NCBI RefSeq assembly: GCF_032884065.1
Contig: NC_088865.1
Location: 47,153,243 to 47,217,242, forward strand
Length of the DNA stretch: 64,000 nt
Reading direction: 5' to 3'
From: Artemia franciscana
Taxonomy: Eukaryota; Arthropoda; Branchiopoda; Anostraca; Artemiidae
Shown here in pieces: positions 34,300 through 44,500 of this stretch (position 1 is the stretch's first letter; each line of letters starts with the position of its first letter). Below the pieces are notes generated by a model. That model was given only the letters and a program-made list of their open reading frames with translations, did not search any database and was not told the origin of the DNA. The position numbers were made by a program, and so were the translations under genes.

Positions 34300-34995
34300 C
34301 GGCCCCACTACTTTTCAAGGCTAAAATTTTTTTTTACTTTATTGAAAAAAGTACAAATGTATGTCCATTGTCTTTTTTATATACATATGCTAATATCTAT
34401 TCCTTAATTATATAATATTTTTTCATTTATTACTGTGATAAAATTGGAAATATTTAAATTTTTTCCGTAGAGTGCAAATAATTTTTTGGCCATGAAAAGC
34501 CTTAGGTGTTGTGAACTTTATTTATGTTAATTTCTACTCATTTTCAGTTTTATTCGGTTATTTATTGTAATCTCTGTTCGATTTGAATTTCATTTATTTA
34601 TTGATGCTGGTTTATGGTAGTTCTACATTTGGTAGAACATTTGAATATATTTTTGTTCATATTTGGCTTGATGAAGTTCTTTGCTTTTCTTTGAAAAACT
34701 TACCTGGTGGGAATTTTTTTTACATTATTTAGAGTCAGCTATGGTCAGGAACCTCAGCCAACGGTACTGAACAAACAATTATCCAAATTAGCCTAGTAAT
34801 TTTGTTACCGCTCTTTTACTTTTGTCGTGGGTATTTTTTTAAGAAATAAGTACTAAATCATCCATCGGAAATTAAACCTATTAAGGCCCTACAACATTTC
34901 GAAGAAAATTCATGTTTATTCTGAACAAAAGAAAACGAAAAAAAACCCAAGTAAATCATTTATTACCTTTTTATTGTCTCATAATATTTGTTATA
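34300..34995. other. AT-rich stretch
   Basis: Very AT-rich, no ORF or repeat recognised. Confidence 0.4.
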
Positions 34996-34999
34996 TAGC

Positions 35000-37202
35000 A
35001 ATATAGCAATATAGCTATCGCAAATTCTGTCGGTCTGTCTGTCTGTCGGTCCCGGTTTTGCTACTTTAGGCACTTCCAGGTAAGCTAGGACGATGAAATT
35101 TGGCAGGCGTATCAGGGACCGAAACAGATTAAATTAGAAAAAGTCATTTTTCCGATTTGACGATTTGGCGGGGGGGTGGGGTGGGGGTGTTAGGGCCAGT
35201 TCATTCGGAAAAAAATAGAAAAAATGAAGTATTTTTTACTTACGAACGGTTGATCAGATGTTAATGAAATTTCTTGTTTGGAATGATATCGTGTCTTAGA
35301 GCTCTTATTTCAAATCCCAACTGGATCTGGTGACATTAGGGGGGGGGGGGGTGTTGGGAGGGGGAAACCTGAAATCTTGGAAAACACTTAGAGTGGAGGG
35401 ATCGGGATGAAGCTTGGTGGGAAAAATAAGCACAAGTCTTAGATACATCATTGAAATAACCGGAACAGATCCACTCTCTTTGGGGTAGTTGGGAGAGGGA
35501 GGGTTAATTCTGAAAAATTTATAAAAATGAAGTATATCTAATTTACGAACGGGTGATCGGATCTCAATGAAATTTGATATTTAGAAGGATATCGTGTCTA
35601 AAAGCTCTTATTTTAAATCCAGACCGGATCTGGTGACATTGGGGGAGTTCAGGGGGGCCTAAAATCATGGAAAACGCTTAGAGTGGAGTGATCGGGATGA
35701 AACTTGGTGGTAAAAATAAGCAGAAGTCTCAGATACGTGATTGAAATAATTGGAACGGATCCGCTCTATTTTGGGGAATTGGGGGGGGGGGGTGTTAATT
35801 CTAAAAATTAGAAAAAATGACGTATTTTTAACTTACGAAAGAGTGATCGGATCTTCATGAAACTCCATATTTTGAAAGACCTCGTAACTCAGATCTCTTA
35901 TTTTAAATCTCAACAGGATCCAGCGTCATTGGTGGGGGGGGGGCAGTTAGGGGGACCGGAAATCTTAGAAAACCCTTAAAGCGGAGAGATTAGGATGAAA
36001 CTGGATGGGAAGAATAAAAACAAGTTAAAGATACGTGACTGACATAACCGGACCTGATCCGATCTCTTTGTTGGAGTAGGGGGGGGGGGGGTAATTCGGA
36101 AAAATGAGGTATTTTTAACTTATGAACGGGTGATCATATCTTAATGAAATTTGATATTTAGAAGGATCTTGTGCTTTAAAGCTCTTATCTTAAATTCCGA
36201 CAGGTCCTGTGACGTTGGGGGGAGTTGGAGGGAGAAACCGGAATTCTTGTAAAACGTAAAAATTTGTGTATTTTTATCTTACGTATAGGTGATTGGACCT
36301 TAATGAAACTTGATATGTAAAAGGATCTTATGTCTCAGATGCTCTTTTATTGACTCGAATTGGATCCGGCGACATAAGGGGGTTGGAGGAGGGAAACAGA
36401 AATCTTGGAAACCACCTAGAGTGGAGGGATCGGGATGAAACTTAATGGGAAGAATAAGCACAAGTTTTAGATACGTGATTGACATAATTGGAACAGATCC
36501 GTTCTCTTTCGAGGAGCTGCGGGGTGTTAATTTGGAAAAATTAGAGAAATTGAGGTATTTTTAACTTAAGAACGGGCGACCGGATCTAAATGAAATTTGA
36601 TATTTAGAAGGAATTCATGTCTCAGAGCTTTTATTTCCAATCCCGACCAGATCTGTTGACATTGGGGAGAGTTGGAGGTGGAAATCGGAAATCTTGGAAA
36701 TCGATTAGAGCGGAGGAATCGGGATGAAGCTTGGCGGATAGTATAAGCAAATTTCATAGATACGTGATTGACGTAACCGTATTGAATTCGCTCTCTTTGG
36801 GGGAGTTGAGGGGAGGGGTTCAGTGCTTTGGCGCGTTTGGTGCTTCTGGACGTGATAGGACAATGAACATTGGTAGGCGTGTCAGGGAGCTGCAAAAATT
36901 GACTTGATAAAGTCGTTTTCTCAGATTCGACCATCTAGGGGGCTAAAGGAAGAGGAAAAATGAGAAAAAATGAGGTTTTATAACTTACGATTGGGTGATT
37001 GGATCTTAATGAATTTTGATATTTAGAAGGACATCGTGACTCAGAGCTCTTATTTGAAATCCCGACCCCCATTAAGCCTCTGATTTTCCTTTTAAATCAA
37101 TCTATTGTTCTTAGAATTTTGTTAGAGCTCATACCATACGAGCTCTTGGCTCATAGCTTTTCTGGCCTCGTCACAAGCGCCATATGAGCTCTTGGCTCTT
37201 AT
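35000..37202 (+). repeat. R2 element with internal ~300-bp tandem units, copy 2
   Basis: Starts with a GTCTGTCTGTCTGTCGGTC-like stretch and 'cacttccaggtaagctaggacgatgaaatttggcaggcg', then at least six degenerate units each with 'acgaacgggtgatcggatct-aatgaaatttgatatttagaagga', 'ggagggatcgggatgaaactt' and 'aataagcacaagtc-tagatacgtgattgacataa', and ends 'cctcgtcacaagcgccatatgagctcttgg'. Both edges and units match 16502-18592 in opposite orientation. G runs mark each unit. Confidence 0.87.
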
Positions 37203-37899
37203 TTTATATTATATTGAAGAGTTTGAAGGAATTTAAGGAATATGAACCGATGACTGACCAAAAGCTTCCGGGAGCTGTCCCTTAATGCCATTCTACGGGC
37301 AATAGGGTAACCACCAGATGAACAAAGTAAATCAATGTTAAATCAGAAAAAAATCACTAGATTCCTGAATAGCATCCCTAAGATACAAAAAAGTCGCCAA
37401 AATTGTAATTTAGCTGCTTCAACAGACCATAGGCTTTTATCAATATGAATTTAGAAAATATGTATCATTGTAAATACAGTTGAAATTGTCCCGCTTACTG
37501 AATTTTCCAGTATGGGCACGCATGGCTTATCCAACTGATAAGTGAATTTTGGCCCGCGGCGGTTCAACTAATGTGATAAATTTTTTGTTTTATGTGCACA
37601 TAATTGACGTCAGTATAGACATTTTAAATATTGAGACAATAGACGTAATCGAAAAACAGTAAAGGTTTCAGTGGCGCTAGTTCATATAAAGTTAGAAATA
37701 CAAAGATTTTTTCAATTGAATAATACTGAATATAAAAAGGGTGAACGTTCTATATACGGATTTCCATGTAGCCAATTGACACATATAATAACAAAATATT
37801 GTAGATCCTCTAGGTCCGTGATTCCCACACAGCACTTTTTTTGGTGGGTCATGGACTGGAACAAGCACCCTTTCAGCTGGTTTTGTTTCAGAGCGTTAA

Positions 37900-37947
<48 letters not shown>

Positions 37948-38300
37948 CGAATAACATTATATACATATGCATTAAGAGAGAAAAAAAGATATGTATTAGT
38001 ATTGCATTAAGGTAATGCACTATATTAAAGGTGTTGCATTCAGAAACTATTTCTAATTGGTTTAAAATTTACCTGGAGGTCAACCCCCCCCCCCCCCCCC
38101 ACCCCCAAAAAAACAGGTTAATGGGTTTTTAAGCTTCTTTTAGGTGAAAAAATGTAAAATTTTAACTGAAAAAAATTAACAATCACAACATGATAATAGA
38201 TTCATGACTGTAAGCATCATAAATTTACAAATGTCTAGGTTGGTCATAATCCAAAATTGGTTGGCTACGACTTCTGTAGGCTTATTGCAGAAGAAGAAAT
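37203..38300. other. intergenic AT-rich stretch with TA and C tracts
   Basis: Holds a short (TA)n at 37903-37942 and a C/A homopolymer block at 38084-38116. No gene supported. Confidence 0.5.
37903..37942. repeat. (TA)n microsatellite
   Basis: About 40 bases of pure TA repeat. Confidence 0.95.
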
Positions 38301-38622
38301 AATTTTTTTCAAATGAAAGTAGGGAGCAATATTAGAACGCAAAACAAACAGAAATTATCCCCCATTTATGAGAACCTCAAAGACTTGTGGAACTTATTTA
38401 CGCCCACTCTTTACGCTATAGTATTTTAGCTCTTTAAAAAGCTTCTTATTCCAATCAAATGACCATTTAGGTTTCAGAAATTTTTCCTATAGAATTGGGA
38501 CCAAAATTTAAATTTTAGCGTAAGGAGCGAGGGATTGAGGAGAGGGTTGTCCACCTCATAAACGAAATAATTTCTGTTCTCTACAAGTTTTAATGTTGTT
38601 CTTTACTTTTAGTTGAAAAAAT
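38301..38622. repeat. R1 foldback, isolated diverged copy
   Basis: Arms start 'tttcaaatgaaagtagggagcaatattagaacgcaaaacaaacagaaatta' and return as 'taatttctgttctctacaagttttaatgttgttctttacttttagttgaaa'. The inner pair is 'ctctttacgctata' with 'ttagcgtaaggagc'. The rest of R1 is absent, so the foldback can occur on its own. Confidence 0.78.
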
Positions 38623-39060
38623 AACTCGATATTTAATTTCAGATCATTTTTCAGACCATAACGAGAAATCCTCTTACCTTCTTCATGGAATGCTCTCCCG
38701 AAAATCCACCATACCCTCATGAAAAATCCCACTTGAGCAAAAAATTCACCCACGGAGAATTCCTTCCGTGTAAAATTCCTTCAAAACCTCTTCTCTAAGA
38801 AATTCTCCCGAAAAAATTTTCACGAGAAATTCTCTCTGGAAACTTCTCCAGAGAAATTTGCTTTATATGTTTAATTTCTGATAGGCTTTAAATTTTTGAC
38901 GGAAATCCCTTGTTTTGAAAACTCCCACCCCCCACCCTTCAAAAGATCCTCACAAAAAAAATCCCCACGCAAAATTCCCCCCGTGAAAAATCTTTCAACG
39001 GAAAGGCTTTCAAATTGTTGTATTGAATCGGATTAACGACGCTTCTTGACTACTAAGGTC
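38623..39060. repeat. short repetitive 'gaaattctcccg' cluster
   Basis: Small variants of 'gaaaattc-ctcc/cacg' (for example near 38695, 38740, 38800, 38835, 38960) repeat every ~20-40 bases. Probably a degenerate minisatellite; similar text resumes at 39165 after the SINE-like segment and enters the gap. Confidence 0.45.
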
Positions 39061-39160
39061 CCTGCGTCAGCCCTGCAGTGCATTCCTGCAGCATGATTCG
39101 ATCTCTGGGTCCCGTATTACCAAGCTAAGGTCAAACCCACTGCGCCACCACAGGACAAAG
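39055..39160 (-). repeat. tRNA-derived SINE-like element
   Basis: On the minus strand the sequence begins CCTGTGGTGGCGCAGTGGG, which contains a near-consensus pol III A box (TGGCGCAGTGG). About 45 bases later it has GATCGAATC, a good B-box match. The inserted segment interrupts the gaaattc-type repeat, whose text (caaaggctttcaaatttt) appears on both sides (39000-39015 and 39160-39175), as expected for an insertion with a short target duplication. Confidence 0.62.
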
Positions 39161-39227
39161 GCTTTCAAATTTTAACGGGAATCCCTCCTTTTGAAAACTC
39201 TCCCCCTTCAAAAGTGCTTCCCAAAGT

Positions 39228-39327
39228 NNNNNNNNNNNNNNNNNNNNNNNNNNNNNNNNNNNNNNNNNNNNNNNNNNNNNNNNNNNNNNNNNNNNNNNNN
39301 NNNNNNNNNNNNNNNNNNNNNNNNNNN
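39228..39327. other. assembly gap (100 Ns)
   Basis: Exactly 100 N, a conventional placeholder for a scaffold gap of unknown size. The apparent frame across it is meaningless. Confidence 0.99.
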
Positions 39328-39940
39328 CTGGTTGTCTAGATTATCTCATCGTTTGACTTGGGGCTCATCCCCTGTGGTCTATTTCTGGATCTAAAGAAAG
39401 TGTTCGATATGACTGACCATCAAAAGATGTAATTGACTAAAAGAGCAGACTTGAATGACCGGATCCTTAAACTTTTTCCTCTGTTTCCACTGACATGTAG
39501 CGTACCCAAGGATCTATCGATGATTTTTTGCTTTTATAAATTTTACTTCTCAAATAAAACTATATATGTTTATAGCACAGGTAGGTACTATCTGCTTGTG
39601 GTTTGCTTCTTGTCTTTACCCATCAATTGGTTTTATTTTTTGAATGGGAAACAGTGTCATGGGAGTTCCTAGATTAGCCTCATGCTGAAAATACATGGAT
39701 AGAAACACAAAAAGTAGTGTTTAGAGTTTATTCGTGAAACAATTACTTGGGATTTATTATCGATGAGAATTTGCCATGGAAGAAGCATATTAAAATTATA
39801 TCAGCAAATTCATCTAGATCTCTGTTTTTGTCGCGCCAGCTTAAGCATTTAGTTTACAAGAAAAACCGTTTAGACTGTTTATTTGGCTGTATTTTATCCA
39901 TGTGTTTTATAGGTACTAACTGTAGGTAAGCAACTTCATA
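39328..39940 (+). mobile_element. decayed LINE reverse-transcriptase fragments
   Basis: Plus-strand text just after the gap reads Phe-Leu-Asp-Leu-Lys-Lys-Val-Phe-Asp-Met-Thr-Asp-His, the RT palm motif usually Leu-Asp-(Phe/Leu)-Lys-Lys-Ala-Phe-Asp. From 39747 another frame has Gly-Phe-Ile-Ile-Asp-Glu-Asn-Leu-Pro-Trp-Lys-Lys-His-Ile, the post-RT motif of jockey/CR1-like LINEs. The intervening catalytic region is missing or scrambled. The rest may lie in the gap. Confidence 0.75.
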
Positions 39941-40990
39941 TCATAGATTCTCAGTTTATCTTTTTTTTTTATAATTTTCAAATCTTCTTTTTCACAAGGA
40001 TGATAATAAATAATTAGTTTGAGAATTTTTTCGAAAGTAAGCACTCTGATATTGAAAAAACAAGAAATGTCTAAAATTTATCTGTAAATAATTCAATAAT
40101 ATACTGACCTCTGTAAACTTCATTTTTGTACAAATAGCGATTTTCTAAGTTTTGAACTTGGACTCTGCAGGCACTATGCAGGAAATCTCGCATATAACTC
40201 GAGGATAATATATTGCGAGAATTATTGCACCTTATATGTGGAATATAATCCAAGGTAAAATTGGTGAAGCTGTGTATCTTACTGGACTCCAGACCACAGT
40301 GAAAAGATTATTCCTTATAAAACGATAAAGAAGAGTAAAGTGTTTCTGTTTCACTATTCTATTTCCTTATTCTCTTGTTTCTATTTCTCATATTTCCCTA
40401 TTCTCTCCTATTTCTCCAATTTCTTTTTTTTTAGTTGATGATTTTCTTTCGTCGTTTCCTTATTTGAATCTTCTTTACGTTATCAGAGGCATGTAAAAAA
40501 TGTTTTTGTTCTGCTATTTTAACATATGGCCATGGACTTTCTTGCAGATGAATAAAATTATGCTCTAAAGAGATTATGCTCTCTAATATTTATTACAAGT
40601 GGTCTTCGGGGAAGGGGACGGTGTCAGCTATTCAGTATTTGTTAATTAAGATTTTTTTTTTTCATTCTAATCCCTTTCAATCCAATCTGATTGTTAAGCA
40701 CACTTTATAAACTGCTAGTTTTGACCTACCTCCCCCCTCCCCTTCAATACGAGCAATGATCCGAGTTACACTATCATATCATGAGTTTTCAACTTTTAAC
40801 CTCTAAGTTATGATATCTGTAGACAAAGGCAAAACTTGAGCTTGGCGCCAATCACTACACATTTTAGTTAACACCAGGAAAGATCTTGTCATAAGTTTTG
40901 TTGTTGTTTTTTTCGTTTTTTTCGCTGTTTATGGCAAGATTCTTCAATTTGTGGGGATTAGATATGTTTTACCCAAAAAAATATGATTTT
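39941..40990. other. intergenic or intronic AT-rich stretch
   Basis: No supported feature. It contains pyrimidine-rich runs (40350-40430). Confidence 0.4.
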
Positions 40991-40992
40991 AG

Positions 40993-41107
<115 letters not shown>

Positions 41108-41228
41108 ATAAATGGTTTCATTAAAGCGCTGCTAGCCCAAAAAAAGAGGTTTGGTCCATCCCATTCTGTTAATTTTCTTCTTCTTCTTTTTTTGAATTAA
41201 CGTGGGAACTCTTTCAAATAAACTCATC

Positions 41229-41294
41229 AACAGAATCAAATTCTGAGTTTCGTGTTACCGAGCTGAGATGAAACCAACTGCACCACTGCAGGTC
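41229..41294 (-). repeat. tRNA-derived SINE-like fragment beside the USP10 acceptor
   Basis: Minus strand reads ACCTGCAGTGGTGCAGTTGG (A-box-like), then 'ctcagctcggtaacacgaaactcagaatttgattc', a diverged B box. It matches the SINE at 39055-39160 in layout ('cagctcggtaacacg' versus 'tagcttggtaatacg'). Its edge lies about 20 bases before the exon's AG. Confidence 0.55.
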
Positions 41295-41315
41295 CATTAA
41301 TTTTCTTTATTTTAG

Positions 41316-41553
41316 AATGAGAAAGTCAATACAGTCAACGAAGCCTTGGACATGCTTGTAGTCAAAGAGCCTTTAGTTGGATATATTGATCCAAAGAGTA
41401 AAAAGGAGATAAGGGCCTCTCGCCAAACGACACTTGAAGCACTTCCCCCTATTTTGATGCTCCACTTAAAATATTTCTTGTATGATAAACACGGAGGCTG
41501 CCAAAAGCTTATGAAAAGAATTGATTTTCCTTTGGAATTGGAGATTACGAGAG
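41316..41553 (+). CDS. USP10: USP10-like ubiquitin hydrolase, penultimate coding exon
   Basis: Preceded by a pyrimidine tract ending TTTTAG and followed by GAG|GTAGGC. It starts in phase 0 and ends in phase 1. It encodes Asn-Glu-Ala-Leu-Asp-Met-Leu, Val-Gly-Tyr-Ile-Asp, Ser-Arg-Gln-Thr-Thr-Leu-Glu-Ala-Leu-Pro-Pro-Ile-Leu and Leu-His-Leu-Lys-Tyr-Phe, then Gly-Gly-Cys-Gln-Lys-Leu. These are the conserved central blocks of the USP catalytic domain, and the wording is that of USP10 rather than other USPs. In USP10 this block leads directly into the His-box region, supplied here by the exon at 58044. Confidence 0.9.
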
Positions 41554-44500
41554 GTAGGCCATCTATATCTAGTTTTGAATAACAAATTTTGTCCAGTATA
41601 TAAATTTGCAAAGATGGTGTTCCAGTTTCCTACATATTTCATCGGTTTGGGTGAATCCTTTTTCTGATTTATAAAGGAGTATTTTCTGGTTAGGAGGAGT
41701 GCAGACATGAAAAACACACAAACAAAGTAATTTGATGCTAATGAAGTAGTATTTTCTGTTTCAATGTAGTTTCCTTTTGAATATGTGAAAACTTACACAG
41801 GGGGTCAGTATTGCCACTTTCTAAGACATTCGTCCTTTATAGTAAGCTGAACTATTGGAGTCATATGATAATTTTAGTACATATTATATCCCTTCGGCTT
41901 ATGCTTCTGTCCTTGTTATATTGGATGATTTTGAAATATTTAGAATGAGTTGGTTTACATAACTAATCGTGTACTCCATTTATGTTTTCTCATTGGTATT
42001 AAGCGTGTTCGTTATTCGTTCATCCCTATGCTGTGGTCGTAACCCCTAGTCTTAGATGAGATTTTAGTCATCTACAATTTTATGCTAATTGTAGATGCTT
42101 ATCAATGCTACTAGCATTGCCTAGTATGTCACAAGCCTAACTTGTGGCATTACATAACAAGATCGGTTGAAATGTAAGTTTACTGAGTCTTTGGTTGCCG
42201 AGAAAGGGTAGATTTTTCAAGATAGGGTAGAATAAAGACACTACCTGCCAGAGAAAATATGAGATTCTTTAAAGAACAAGGTAGGAAGCAATATGGTAAC
42301 AGCCGCACCGAATACATCACCTTTCATGTCGTGTTCTTATATTTCTTTAGGTACAAAATTAGCCAAATTCCAATTCCATTTTAACCTCTTAGAGGCAGAC
42401 ACAAGTTCGAATTTTTGAGGGAAAAATTATGTTTATGTATACGCTGCCACAATTCGTGATTTTAAGTTGGTGCATTGTCCAGAATATTGGAAACTTCTGC
42501 CTCCAAGATAACTGTCCTGTGCTATTATGACAAATTGGTCGACCAGGATATCGGCAGCTGATGGAAAATGGCTAACGCCATTCTCTCACCCAAAATGCTG
42601 CCCTTATTGGGAAGTTTTCAACCTTAAGTATAAATACTTTTCAGTATGGAATTCAAATGAAATATTATAATCTTAGCTTACTTTTTGTTATCAGATACTT
42701 ATCTGAGATTATTCATTAGCAAATATATACCCGAATAAAGATTTTATAATTACTTATGAATAGTAGAAAGTTTCTTGGTAAAATGAAGTTTTATCTTGAA
42801 ATTTAATAAGGGAAGTAAAAGTGATTATTGAAGTGATGTCCATCTAAGTCATGCGCAGTCAAAATTTCTTACGTCGACAGTGAGGTGGGGGGGGGGGGGT
42901 TAAGTGCAAAGAAAGATTTTTGTTTTTATGGTTGATAGTCATTTTGGTGTTAATAAAACGCTCAATTTAACCGCAACCATAAAACCTGCATTAATTTAGC
43001 TTTCCTATCGATTATTAAAAATGCCTTGAAGTCATATCTGTTACTTATAAGCTTTTAATATGATATTTTAAATAAGAATTGATTTTAAGCAATTAAGTCG
43101 GTGTTTAAACTAATTTTGCTTCAGTTTTAGGTCTTGGATTTTTTTTTTTTTTTTTTCTGTTTAACTTTTTCAGTTTGTTTTATTTACAAATATTTGCTGG
43201 GAAAAAAATTATTTACTTTGAATCCCCTTTTAAAGCCTTTGGTTTCTTAATGTAATCGTTGATTCTCGACAATCTAAGGTCGTACTCCTTAGTGCTTATT
43301 TGAATTAATTGCAATGAAAAGCGATAACCTGTAGGATTTAAAGAGAGTCAGTGCTTTAAAATTGTTTTGTGAGTCTCGGTGTTGGCTGGCCGTCTCAAGG
43401 ATAAATGGTCCATTAGTGAATTCTTCTAGGTGACTAGCCACCATCGAGTGCTACTGAGAATCTTTGGGTTGACTATGATATTTGATTGAAAAGTCAGTGA
43501 AATCTTGCGTCCTTTGTTTTGGTAAGGTTCTAAATCAAAGCGGGTAGCACCATAGTCTTCTAAAACTGCCAAATTGTTAAAAGATTGTTTCCTTCGAGCA
43601 GGTCTTTGGTATTTTTCTAGCAGATATGGTATGACATTTTTAGAAAAGAAAATATTCTACTCCGTTTAATGGAAAAAATTGAGTTCGCACCTCCTAATGG
43701 TCCAAGTTTCATTAAACTGAATATATTTATCTTCGGGACAAAACGGGAGAAGTTATATGGTTTTTCCAAGATTTCTGGTAAAGTAAGCGTCGGCTTCTAG
43801 TATTTTGTCATTTATTTAGACCTCTTCTTCAAAGTCTACAAGTTCAGGCAATACCATCCCACAAAACTAAGAAATTGCATAAAGGATGAGATAGGGGGAT
43901 TCTTTAAGATATCGAGTTCCCTTAATATAATAATTGTCCTTCATGGGACACAAAAATTCAATTAATGGAAATTAGTCTTTAAGCACTTTCAGTTGCAAAT
44001 TTGGCGGGAATAAATATCAAACTCCACTTGATGTTTTTTTTTTCTATGTTGCAATGGCAAACTTCTATATACAATAAGTTTTTCAAGCTTATTGTGTGAT
44101 CGATAGCAATATAGAAAAAAAATAAGAGATGCTGGTTCTTCCCATCTGCTACTACTACTACTAACAACTCACTTTAGCACCAAAGCTGCCTGAGGCTAAC
44201 ACAGTCACACACGCTCCTCCATATTAATCTATTCAAAGCCTTCCCTTTTTACACAATCCCAAGAATTACTCAGTTCCTTTGAATCTTTCCTTATAACATC
44301 CTCCCACCCCATTCGGGGACGACCTGCTTTTCGTTTGGCCCTAGTCGAATGGCCGACAAGTACAAATTTTGGCTATCTGTTATCCTTCATCCGCATATCG
44401 TATCCCAGCCATCTCATACTTCCTTTCATTGTAGCCCTAGAAAGCTAGATTGCACCACTTTTTTCGCACAGCCTACTATGAGATACAGTCAGTCTGTCGG

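Noticed and set aside
36300-36934. Minus-strand ORFs in R2
   Set aside because: They reflect the ~300-bp tandem units and appear in shifted forms in R2 copy 1; no conserved protein motif.
39191-39394. Frame spanning the N gap
   Set aside because: Half of it is unknown sequence.
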